Source: Pseudomonas sp. UYIF39 | GTDB lineage: Bacteria > Pseudomonadota > Gammaproteobacteria > Pseudomonadales > Pseudomonadaceae | Reading direction: 5' to 3' | Assembly: GCF_029963765.1 (NCBI RefSeq) | Contig: NZ_JALBYU010000004.1 | Coordinates: 248,001 to 312,000, forward strand | DNA length: 64,000 nucleotides | The notes under the pieces: generated by a model | The model's database searches: none | Told to the model about the DNA's origin: nothing | What the model saw: the letters and a program-made list of their open reading frames with translations, nothing else | Program-made: the position numbers and the translations under genes | Part shown: positions 31,527 through 39,925 of the stretch, one piece after another | Layout: every line of letters begins with the position of its first letter | Numbering within the stretch: the first letter of the stretch is position 1

Positions 31527-33622
31527 GTCTTACTTGCCGTAGAGGAGATTGCTAGCGGATAAACCGGTCCACTGCCCACCCGCCGAAGCAGTGCAGCAAT
31601 AACCGTCATAGTCCAGCCCGAATCGATCATGTCATCGATCAATAATACTGGGCCGGAAGGGATGCTTTCGCTTACTGCGAACACCCCATCAAGATTTCGA
31701 CACTGATGGAAACGATTGTTCTGCCACTTTTGTGGCTCGTTTTTCTTGATCTTACTAATGCAGTCGACAAATGGGACACCCAGAGCAACAGCCAGCCTGC
31801 GAGCAAAATCAGGAACTAAGGTTGGATGCCCAAGGGAGGGCACGCAGCACACCCAAGCGGGCTCAGGAGTCGGCCGCCAGCGAGCTCGAATCATTTCGGC
31901 CATGGCCTGTACCAATGCTTCATCGAAATGTCCGTTGTCCTTGCCGTCTGCAGCCAGCTCTCCCCAACCACCATCGCGCCACTGCGAGAGTACACGCCCC
32001 TCATTCGCCTGCAGCTCCTGCGGCAGTCTGAACGGAAAGCCATATTGACGGAAAGCGTCCTTAGCGACTTCTTTCTTGGGTTTAATGGGGAGCTCAGCTT
32101 GCCGAATAAATCTTGCAGCCTCATGCACGAGAAGTTTGCTATCCACATCGGCGGGCACTAACGCTTTACCAATACAGTTGGCACATTTACCGCAATCCGC
32201 GTGTTCAGGGTCATCCAAAGCACTGCGCAAGAAAGCCATCAGGCAACGGGGCTCATCAAGATAGGCTTTGACCTGCAGCCACTCAAGCTCACGTAATTCA
32301 GTGAGTTGCTGAATACGATCCTCGTCCAAGTCGAAATGAATTGGAGTTCGGTACCATTTGCTGCCTCCCTTAATCAGCGGTGCAGGGTTTTCCACGCTGA
32401 GAATTTTAAGGATTTTTTCAATCTGCCCTTTGGCGAGATTGCTGTGCTCCTCCAACTCCCGGAGCGTCAGCCCATCGAAATCAGCAAGTACAGCCAGCAA
32501 GTGCCGAACTTGGCCAGAGGGAGGGAAAGCCGAACGCCGGAAGAAATCATGAATCTTCTCATCCTCGTCACCCGACATCAGCAGGCCCAGCGAATAATCA
32601 ATAGCACGCCCAGCACGTCCTACCTGCTGATAGTAAGCAACGATTGAGCCTGGTGCTTGGTAGTGGATGACAAAACCGAGATCCGGCTTGTCATATCCCA
32701 TGCCCAGCGCCGAAGTAGCCACCAACACCTTCATCTCGTTTGCCAGCAACGCATCCTCTAGATGCTGACGGTACTGGTCACTGTTGGCGAATTGCTGATG
32801 CGATACATCACTGTGATAGGCCGATGCCTGAATCCCCTTGGCCCGTAGCCAGCGCGCCACCTGATCGGCATCACGCTGAGTAAGGGCATAAATAATGCCT
32901 GTACCGGGCAACCTTGGAATATTCTCCGCCAGCCATGCCAGACGTGTCGCCTTATCAGATATTCGCAGATTCTGCAGCGCTAGACTTTCTCGCACCAAGG
33001 TACCGCGCACGATAGCGATATCACCAAACTGCGCCTGAATGTCTTTAACCACCCGGTCGTTAGCTGTGGCCGTAGTACCCAGCACCGGCGTATTGGCTGG
33101 GAGGAAACGCAGAATATTAACGATGCGCCGGTAGTCTGGCCGGAAGTCATGCCCCCAGTCCGAAATACAGTGCGCCTCATCAATCACCATCAGCCCAATA
33201 CGGTCAGCGATGGGCTGCAGGATATTTTCCATAAAGCCATCGTTCGCCAGTCGTTCCGGTGAGATCAATAAGCAGTCAACCTGATTGGCGAGTACAGCTC
33301 GGCGAGCCTGCTCCCACTCATGTGGATTGGTTGAGTTGATGGTGATCGCACAAATGCCAAGTCGGCGAGCCGCCTCTATCTGGTTACGCATCAGCGCCAG
33401 CAAGGGCGAGATGATAATCGTCGGCCCCTGCCCACGCTCGCGCAGGATGCGCGTGCTGATGAAGTAAACGGAGCTTTTGCCCCATCCTGTACGTTGCACA
33501 ACCAGCATTTTCTTGCGCTGGTTCACCAAGGCGTCAATGGCCTCCCATTGCCCGTCCCGGAACTTTGCGCCCTGATCGGCGATAGCGACTTTAAGGAGTT
33601 GTTCGGCTTCGTCTTGTTTCAT
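31523..33622 (-). CDS. RecQ-family helicase with C-terminal phosphoribosyltransferase domain
   Basis: 699 residues, start MKQDEAEQLLK at 33622. Helicase motifs are clear: RTGWGKSSVYF (Walker A), VIDEAHCISDWGHDFRPDYR, GTTATAND, and GMGYDKPD with QQVGRAGRA. A RecQ-type zinc site follows (CADCGKCANC pattern near residue 500, read as DCGKCANCIG). The C-terminal 170 residues form a type I phosphoribosyltransferase-like domain with VLLIDDMIDSGWTMT, the PRPP loop. The fusion couples DNA unwinding to a nucleotide-related activity. Cotranscribed with the dprA-like gene, 107 bases after brxL. Confidence 0.9.
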   Translation of the reverse strand: MKQDEAEQLLKVAIADQGAKFRDGQWEAIDALVNQRKKMLVVQRTGWGKSSVYFISTRILRERGQGPTIIISPLLALMRNQIEAARRLGICAITINSTNPHEWEQARRAVLANQVDCLLISPERLANDGFMENILQPIADRIGLMVIDEAHCISDWGHDFRPDYRRIVNILRFLPANTPVLGTTATANDRVVKDIQAQFGDIAIVRGTLVRESLALQNLRISDKATRLAWLAENIPRLPGTGIIYALTQRDADQVARWLRAKGIQASAYHSDVSHQQFANSDQYRQHLEDALLANEMKVLVATSALGMGYDKPDLGFVIHYQAPGSIVAYYQQVGRAGRAIDYSLGLLMSGDEDEKIHDFFRRSAFPPSGQVRHLLAVLADFDGLTLRELEEHSNLAKGQIEKILKILSVENPAPLIKGGSKWYRTPIHFDLDEDRIQQLTELRELEWLQVKAYLDEPRCLMAFLRSALDDPEHADCGKCANCIGKALVPADVDSKLLVHEAARFIRQAELPIKPKKEVAKDAFRQYGFPFRLPQELQANEGRVLSQWRDGGWGELAADGKDNGHFDEALVQAMAEMIRARWRPTPEPAWVCCVPSLGHPTLVPDFARRLAVALGVPFVDCISKIKKNEPQKWQNNRFHQCRNLDGVFAVSESIPSGPVLLIDDMIDSGWTMTVIAALLRRVGSGPVYPLAISSTASKT

Positions 33623-33729
33623 AGTGAAAATCCTTTTCTTGGGAAAATTTCCTGGGAACAATTCATTTATTCAATGCACTCTGACTGCCGATACGCCCAG
33701 ATTCATGTCTGGCTTGTTCGACACCGAAC

Positions 33730-35778
33730 CTACTCAACAATCGCCTTCAACAACGCATCACGTGCATCCTGGTAGAACTGGATGTCGATCTTCGTTGCCA
33801 TGTCATCAGACAAGTCGTACAGCTGGCGCCTAGCGGTTACCGGCATTAGCAGCGCACTGGCTCCCTTTTCAACTGCCAGTTCAGCGATATTTACAGCGCT
33901 GCTGATCGGTTCGATGGAGCCACCCAGGTTGATTTCGCCGACTACGATCAGACCGCCCTTTACCGATTTTTTCAGCAGGCTGCTGCACATGGCAATCAGC
34001 GCTGCCATGCCTAGCTTGGAACCACGCTTAGCGGCGTCAAAGCCTCTGAGTTGCACGGAGAATTCGTGGGCACGTGGGTCGCGGTCACCAATGAGCTGAG
34101 TTGCCCTGGAATACAGATTCTGTTCTGCATAGCGCAATGACTCTTTGAAAGCTGCAGGTGCCGGGTTATTGAGAATACGCACACCAGAGCCTGGGCCTTC
34201 ATTCACCTCTATGCGATAGAGACCAGCATTATCGTCAATGTCGGCACCGCCTTCGCTGATAGCCCAGATTTGGCCTGGTTCCAGTGGATCATCACCAATT
34301 TCGTTGTTAGCGCGCAGCTCCGGTGTGGCAACAAACTTCTCCACACCGTCGGCGCCAATGAAATAGCTAAAATGCGTGTTGCGGAACTCGGCAGCACCGA
34401 CGCGCTTTTGCTGTTCTTTGACCCGTCGGCGCACCTCCAGCCCCAGACGGGTTGCCCACTCAAGATCTTCGTCGGAGACAGCCATTTCCTGATCCGGGTA
34501 CATCAGCTTGAGCAGACCTGAGACGGTCTTGTTAACCGCGTTGGTGTCTCGGCCACTCAGCGCCCCACCTAAGTGAACGCGATTCTGCATAGCGGACACA
34601 CGGCTCTGAAAACGCAAGCGGCTCATGCATTCGGAGAAAAAATCACTGACCAGACCAAAATGGTCGGTGGTCAGATTTTTATTCATTTTGGGCACATCCC
34701 AGCCAGGCAGGTAGCAATGGATGCGATCCATCCAGGCCGTGTCGTCACGCATTTCCGCGGGCAGCGGGCCAAACAAATGGCCTACGCGCTGCTGATGCTC
34801 TACATCGACATCGAAGTTACCGACAAACACCATGGAGCCATCGGCTCGAATGCTTTCCTTGCCACGGCTGAACTCGCCGGACTCCATGTAGCCCTTCATA
34901 ATGTTTATCCCTTCCTTGGTGTCGAAAGAGATGCCGCTGACCTCGTCAAAGCAAACGACGTCGTACTGACAGACCAAGCCGCGCTGGCCGTTGGCATTGT
35001 TCACAAACATTTTGGCGATGGTGGCTTTGCCGCCGGAAATCAGGTGGGAATAAGGCGAAACTTGCTGGAACAAGTGACTCTTACCTGTGCCACGCGGCCC
35101 AAGCTCAACCATGTTGTAGTTGCGTTCAACGAACGGAACCATCCGGAGTAGGATGGCGTCCTTGGCACGCTGTGAGAGCTCACTTGGCTCCAAACCGATC
35201 GAGCGAACCAGAAAATCCCGCCACTCTTCGCTGCTGAATTGAGTTCGTGCCTCGGCCATTACATCCAGCACATTGCGATTGGACATCTGGATGGGGCGCA
35301 ACTCGGCAATACCGAAGGCGTTGCCTTTCTCTTCCGCAATGACGCTGTCGTACGTTAACGTCACCTCAGCATAGAAGCCCCCGGTCAGCAGACGCTCGTT
35401 ATCGTCGACAACTTTATCTGGGATGCGAACTCGGCTGAGGTTCAAGCTGGGTAGCGAGGCAAGGTAGCCACCTTCTTTTTCAACAAAGCGCACGCTGACA
35501 ATATCGATCAGTTTGGCCGAGCCCGTTTTATACGCGCGCGCCTTAAACAGTTCCTCCTCGCCAGCACGCACAGTGCGATCCGAGAGCTGTCGCTGGACGA
35601 TCTCCAACCCCTCCTCAATTTCAACAGGATCGGTAGATGCGCAGTACCTGCCCAACATAAATTCGACAACATAGGTCGGAACCGGGAATTGGCGGGCAAA
35701 GGTCCTAACCAGATCTTTGCGCACGATGTAGCCTTCAAAGGTCGAGGCCGCTTTGTTATCCAATAAATCCAATTCCAC
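33730..35778 (-). CDS. brxL: BREX system Lon-like ATPase/protease BrxL
   Basis: 682 residues. A conserved N-terminal domain (LFKARAYKTGSAKLIDIVSVRF) precedes an AAA+ module with Walker A GPRGTGKSH and a Walker B in YDVVCFDEVSGI. The Lon-type C-terminal domain follows (GSKLGMAALIAMCSSLLK ... GEINLGGSIEPI). In characterised type I BREX the protein forms DNA-binding rings and is needed for phage exclusion but not always for methylation. It starts exactly where pglZ ends and is the last of the canonical operon genes. Confidence 0.95.
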   Translation of the reverse strand: MELDLLDNKAASTFEGYIVRKDLVRTFARQFPVPTYVVEFMLGRYCASTDPVEIEEGLEIVQRQLSDRTVRAGEEELFKARAYKTGSAKLIDIVSVRFVEKEGGYLASLPSLNLSRVRIPDKVVDDNERLLTGGFYAEVTLTYDSVIAEEKGNAFGIAELRPIQMSNRNVLDVMAEARTQFSSEEWRDFLVRSIGLEPSELSQRAKDAILLRMVPFVERNYNMVELGPRGTGKSHLFQQVSPYSHLISGGKATIAKMFVNNANGQRGLVCQYDVVCFDEVSGISFDTKEGINIMKGYMESGEFSRGKESIRADGSMVFVGNFDVDVEHQQRVGHLFGPLPAEMRDDTAWMDRIHCYLPGWDVPKMNKNLTTDHFGLVSDFFSECMSRLRFQSRVSAMQNRVHLGGALSGRDTNAVNKTVSGLLKLMYPDQEMAVSDEDLEWATRLGLEVRRRVKEQQKRVGAAEFRNTHFSYFIGADGVEKFVATPELRANNEIGDDPLEPGQIWAISEGGADIDDNAGLYRIEVNEGPGSGVRILNNPAPAAFKESLRYAEQNLYSRATQLIGDRDPRAHEFSVQLRGFDAAKRGSKLGMAALIAMCSSLLKKSVKGGLIVVGEINLGGSIEPISSAVNIAELAVEKGASALLMPVTARRQLYDLSDDMATKIDIQFYQDARDALLKAIVE

Positions 35779-38097
35779 TTATTCGCCTCCTACTAGCGTC
35801 GGTAGCTTCGCTAAAACGTTGCCTTGCTCATCCAGCAGCACCAGCACGGCGGACGTATGCTCGTACTGGTCATCCAACATCAGGCTGCACTTCCCATCTT
35901 TTAGGGGCTTGCGCTTACTTATTTCAGAGCCTGCATCGGCCGCATGCGTTCTGAGCACCGCCATCACCGACTCGGATGCAGTCTGCGCCTGGACCTTGCA
36001 CGTGAGCCCAAGCCAACGCAGATCAGAAAGCGTGGCTGAGGTGGTAGCGCTCGTGGCGGGACTCTGCGTACTGCGAACTTCAATTACCGGCGTCAAACAT
36101 TCCTGCAAGCTCAGACCACCGTGGTCGTAATGTTGTCCGGCTTTGAAGCTACAGGCGCCTGGGGCCATGGCGATGCTGACAGCGCTGTTCCAGTACCAAC
36201 CGACCTGCTGATAACCACTATCGACAGAGTCTTTGATAACCGCACAGCGGCCCCAGCGAGTTTCAGTTAAATGCTTGGCCAGTTCGACCTTGGCCATAGG
36301 TGCAGGGGTCAGCATCCAACCGTGGTCGGTGACGATACGGATCTTGCGCCAACCTGCAGCCAGAAGTTCCTCAACCCGCTCCTGCACCTCGGCCAGCAAG
36401 GTATCAATCCGGGCAGCCAGCTTTAGACCTTTTACATGACCTTCTTTGTCGATATCGCCGCTTTGTACCCAGGCATTGGAAGTCGGGTCGCCCGAATCCC
36501 CCTCTTCCAAATACTGCCAGCCTTTTTCCTGCAAAAACTTCTTCAGGTAGTAGCTAGAGAAATCCGTATCGTTGTCCAGTAAGCTGGGCTCAAAGTCGCG
36601 GTCAGTGGTTCTGCCGGTCAGGCGATCATGCACCGGTGTAATCGCCGCTTTAGATGTTGCGGTTACCGAAGGCAAGGCCGCCCAAGTTGCCGAGAGCCGC
36701 ACATCACCCAAGTGCCGCAGCGCCTGATTCAGTCTCTGGGCAATGTCGTAACGCAGGCCGTCGACAAAGAAAACCACCTCGCCAGCCACCGCATACTCAG
36801 CTGTGGCTTCATTGACCTGGTTGCTGCCCGGATACCCCTTCGACCGGACCAAGCCTTGGAAATTGCGTGTCACCTCATCCAGCCATGGCGTGTAAATCAG
36901 CGCTAGAACTTGCTGCACCAGCACTTGTTGGCGCGCCGGTAATGGGCAAGCCAAGGCTTTGAGTACCTGATTGTCTGCCTGCCAGTATTGCTCCCGGTAC
37001 TGCACGGCCATTTCATCCGCATCAGAACCTGAAAACACCTTGGCCGTTTTTTCAGCCACCTGGCTCAAATGCCTAAGCGCGCCGGCCAAAGGAGCCAGAT
37101 CAAGCTCTGACCATACCCAACTGCGCCGCTTAGCATGTCGCTGCTCCAGAGTCTTAAGGCTCTGCCGGGCCTTATCGCATCCTTCTCGCAACAGTTGCTG
37201 GAGTGATAGTTCGAGATCTTTCTCTTCACTGGCATTGATAGCCGGATAGCTAGCGCCATCAGCAGCAAGATCCGGCTGCACTTTCAGCAACAACTCCGGT
37301 AAATGCGGGTAATGCTGACAAGACTCGGTGTAGCGCTGCCAAACACTGTGCCAAATACCCTGATTCTGGCACAGCAGCTCGGCAGCGGTTAGCACACCGT
37401 CTTGTTCAGGGCTGAAGTGATACTCGGTTTCACAGATCCCGGCCAGGGCCTGCCAACGCGAGGCATCCCAGCGCTCACGGCAGCTCTTGCTGTCATTCAT
37501 CCAACTGAGCAGATCACGCACCGGGTCGCTGCTCACCAGCTTATTGAAGTCTGCCGCCTCTAGGCGTCGGTTGCTCAGTTCTTCGCGCTCATTTTCAAGA
37601 ATTTCAGGCAGAACACGCAGCATGGCCTGTTGGGCTTTTTCGTCTTTGGCCACATCCAGTCCTACGCCACCGTTAATAGAAACCAGGAAGGCATTCACCG
37701 TCCAGTCTCGACCTGAGTTGCTGTAAATCCACCAACACCCTCGATATTGCAGCTCAGCTAGCGGCTTAAGGGCATCCGGACAGGAACCAATAGCGCGCAA
37801 GTCGCGGCGCTCCACGCCGGGCAAATACACTATCGGAGTTCGATCAGACGGCAATACAATTTCAGGTAAAACGCCATCGACCACACACTTGATCCAAATA
37901 GCCGGCCCGGTCTTTTTCTGAGGCGCATAGTCACCCAACACGATCAGCTCCGGCATCGCAGCCTGTAATAGAGGCAGTGCGGGCGCCCACTGGCACAGCT
38001 TGTCTGTCCAGAGGATCACGCTGGGCGCGACTTGCACATTGGTGTTGTAGGCTGCGCTTCCGCGGATCTCGGTGGCCAGCAAATCGATCAGTTTCAT
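35779..38097 (-). CDS. pglZ: BREX phosphatase-like protein PglZ
   Basis: 772 residues with an alkaline-phosphatase-superfamily domain in the second half. Marks are VVFFVDGLRYDIAQRL (metal Asp), WAALPSVTATSKAAI (active-site Ser/Thr region) and IVTDHGWMLTP (Asp-His metal ligands). The first half is helical. PglZ is essential in BREX and probably bridges PglX and the other components. Its length and sequence suggest the shorter type B of the BREX-1 PglZ proteins, which I cannot verify. It abuts brxL. Confidence 0.93.
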   Translation of the reverse strand: MKLIDLLATEIRGSAAYNTNVQVAPSVILWTDKLCQWAPALPLLQAAMPELIVLGDYAPQKKTGPAIWIKCVVDGVLPEIVLPSDRTPIVYLPGVERRDLRAIGSCPDALKPLAELQYRGCWWIYSNSGRDWTVNAFLVSINGGVGLDVAKDEKAQQAMLRVLPEILENEREELSNRRLEAADFNKLVSSDPVRDLLSWMNDSKSCRERWDASRWQALAGICETEYHFSPEQDGVLTAAELLCQNQGIWHSVWQRYTESCQHYPHLPELLLKVQPDLAADGASYPAINASEEKDLELSLQQLLREGCDKARQSLKTLEQRHAKRRSWVWSELDLAPLAGALRHLSQVAEKTAKVFSGSDADEMAVQYREQYWQADNQVLKALACPLPARQQVLVQQVLALIYTPWLDEVTRNFQGLVRSKGYPGSNQVNEATAEYAVAGEVVFFVDGLRYDIAQRLNQALRHLGDVRLSATWAALPSVTATSKAAITPVHDRLTGRTTDRDFEPSLLDNDTDFSSYYLKKFLQEKGWQYLEEGDSGDPTSNAWVQSGDIDKEGHVKGLKLAARIDTLLAEVQERVEELLAAGWRKIRIVTDHGWMLTPAPMAKVELAKHLTETRWGRCAVIKDSVDSGYQQVGWYWNSAVSIAMAPGACSFKAGQHYDHGGLSLQECLTPVIEVRSTQSPATSATTSATLSDLRWLGLTCKVQAQTASESVMAVLRTHAADAGSEISKRKPLKDGKCSLMLDDQYEHTSAVLVLLDEQGNVLAKLPTLVGGE

Positions 38098-38128
38098 GGC
38101 ATTCCTTGGAATTCGTTAAAGGCCTGGG

Positions 38129-39922
38129 TCATGTCGCGGTAACCACCAACGGATACTTCCCCAGCACCTCTTGCACCAGCTGCTCCGTCCTCGCCTTCAG
38201 CTTCTCCACGGTCCAACTGCTCTCAGTAGCCAGCGCTTGGTTCAAATAGAGGCCGTTGTTGTAGCCCACCTTGCGGCCTTGGCTATCAGCCCGGCTCTTC
38301 TTCTCATCAAAGCTCTTGTTGCCCAGTGCACTGTTGTAGCCAGAAATAGTAAGGTTGCCCAGGCAATGGGCGTAAGTCTGGCGGTGTTGCTCGGCCAAGC
38401 TAGCATCGCCATAGGCAATCATCTGTACCCAACAGCTGGGGATGTTTTCGCCCTGGGGGAAGATATGCTCGATGGTCCAGACGTACTGCTTGCCTTTCAG
38501 AACCCACAAATCGACCTGGGTTTCGCGGGTCATGCGGCTTTCTTCAAGGGCGCAGAGCACAAAGCGGCAGACCGCTTTGTTGTCCTCGTAGATAGGACCT
38601 TTGAGGCTTTTCTCGAACTGCTCATCACTGGCGCTATCGGCTTTGAGCCTGTGCTGAATATGACTGACCACATCGCCAGCACGCAGCGCCAGGATCGCCT
38701 CAGCCACATCCATGAAAATACGGGTCAGATCACGGGTAGGCGGCAGGTCTGTCGTGTTGCGGCGAACAAAGAAGGCAATCAAGAAGCCCACAATCTGTTC
38801 CAGGTGTTCTTGTTGCAGCTCCAACTCGGTTTGCCGCTCCATCAGCACCATCAGCAGCAGATAAGCAGCGGCACCCTGGATACGATCCAACGAGAGCAGC
38901 AGGTTGGAAAGCTTGGGCTGATCTGGCACTGCACGGTAGCCAACAATCTGAGCATAGCTGTTGGACAGACGAATCATGGCATGCAGAAAGCCCTCGGCAT
39001 TATGCGCGATCAGCTTTTCATACACCTGCATTAGGTTCGACTTGGTAGCCACCGGTACTGAAATGACATCCTTCAAATCGGGTTTGAAGGCGTTGTAATA
39101 CTGGCGGAAGAAGCGCTCCTGCACGGCGTAGTCATCACCCAGGGCGTCAATCACCTTTTTCCAACGGTTGTACTGCTTGTCGATGCTGCCAGGGTCTTTG
39201 GACTCCAGCACTGCCAGTAACTTGTTCTTGATCAGGTCAATAGCCGTCAGCGGTACACCGCGATTGTTCAGCGACTCGAACAGGGTATAGGCATCGGAAT
39301 GCCCGGCGACCTCGATCTTAACCAGAGTGGCGGTGTTAACTTTTTCCAACAGGGCCTGCAAGCTGGCAATGGGGTCAGCGCAGTGCTCCAGGTACAGCTC
39401 AATGCGGCTGATAAAATGCCGGAAGGCTTTCATCACTCGCCGGTTTCCGGCATTCGGCACAGTCTCCACATCGTCCAAAATGCCGGTTTGACCGAGCACC
39501 GCGAAGTAGTCCTGTTGGTTGTTGTTCTGCACCTGAGGGATCAGGCGTGGCTGATCCGACTTTTTCTTCAGCACCAGTTTGTGCTTGAGGTTGTACAGCT
39601 CAATCTGCTGTTCCATGCCCAGATTCGGCAGGGTGCGGTAGCTCTGATAGACAGCCGCCAGCAGCAAAGATAGCGTTGTCATACGCTGTTGTCCGTCGAC
39701 CAGCTCCAGGCTTTGCACCGTCAGGGCATCTTGCGACTGGTTAATGCAGATGATCGAGCCGAGGAAATAATGCAGCTCGTTGTCCAACAGATCTTCGAAC
39801 AGCGCATCCCACTGCGCCCGGCTCCAAGTGTACTCACGCTGGTAGCGCGGGATGGCATAAACCACCCCGCTCTCGATATCGAGCAGGGTGGAAACCGGGT
39901 AGTTGTAAACGGACTTGATCAT
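38129..39922 (-). CDS. brxU: GmrSD-type (type IV) restriction enzyme BrxU
   Basis: 597 residues joining DUF262 and DUF1524. The N-terminal DUF262 has IPRYQREYTWSRAQW, YFLGSIICI and the nucleotide motif ELVDGQQRMTTLSLL. The C-terminal DUF1524 has the HNH-like WTIEHIFPQGE and LGNLTISGYNSALGNKSF. Such enzymes cut DNA with modified bases such as glucosylated hydroxymethylcytosine. The same gene position, between pglX and pglZ, is known for brxU in the Escherichia fergusonii BREX plasmid island. It would cover phages whose modified DNA escapes BREX. Confidence 0.92.
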   Translation of the reverse strand: MIKSVYNYPVSTLLDIESGVVYAIPRYQREYTWSRAQWDALFEDLLDNELHYFLGSIICINQSQDALTVQSLELVDGQQRMTTLSLLLAAVYQSYRTLPNLGMEQQIELYNLKHKLVLKKKSDQPRLIPQVQNNNQQDYFAVLGQTGILDDVETVPNAGNRRVMKAFRHFISRIELYLEHCADPIASLQALLEKVNTATLVKIEVAGHSDAYTLFESLNNRGVPLTAIDLIKNKLLAVLESKDPGSIDKQYNRWKKVIDALGDDYAVQERFFRQYYNAFKPDLKDVISVPVATKSNLMQVYEKLIAHNAEGFLHAMIRLSNSYAQIVGYRAVPDQPKLSNLLLSLDRIQGAAAYLLLMVLMERQTELELQQEHLEQIVGFLIAFFVRRNTTDLPPTRDLTRIFMDVAEAILALRAGDVVSHIQHRLKADSASDEQFEKSLKGPIYEDNKAVCRFVLCALEESRMTRETQVDLWVLKGKQYVWTIEHIFPQGENIPSCWVQMIAYGDASLAEQHRQTYAHCLGNLTISGYNSALGNKSFDEKKSRADSQGRKVGYNNGLYLNQALATESSWTVEKLKARTEQLVQEVLGKYPLVVTAT

Positions 39923-39925
39923 AGG

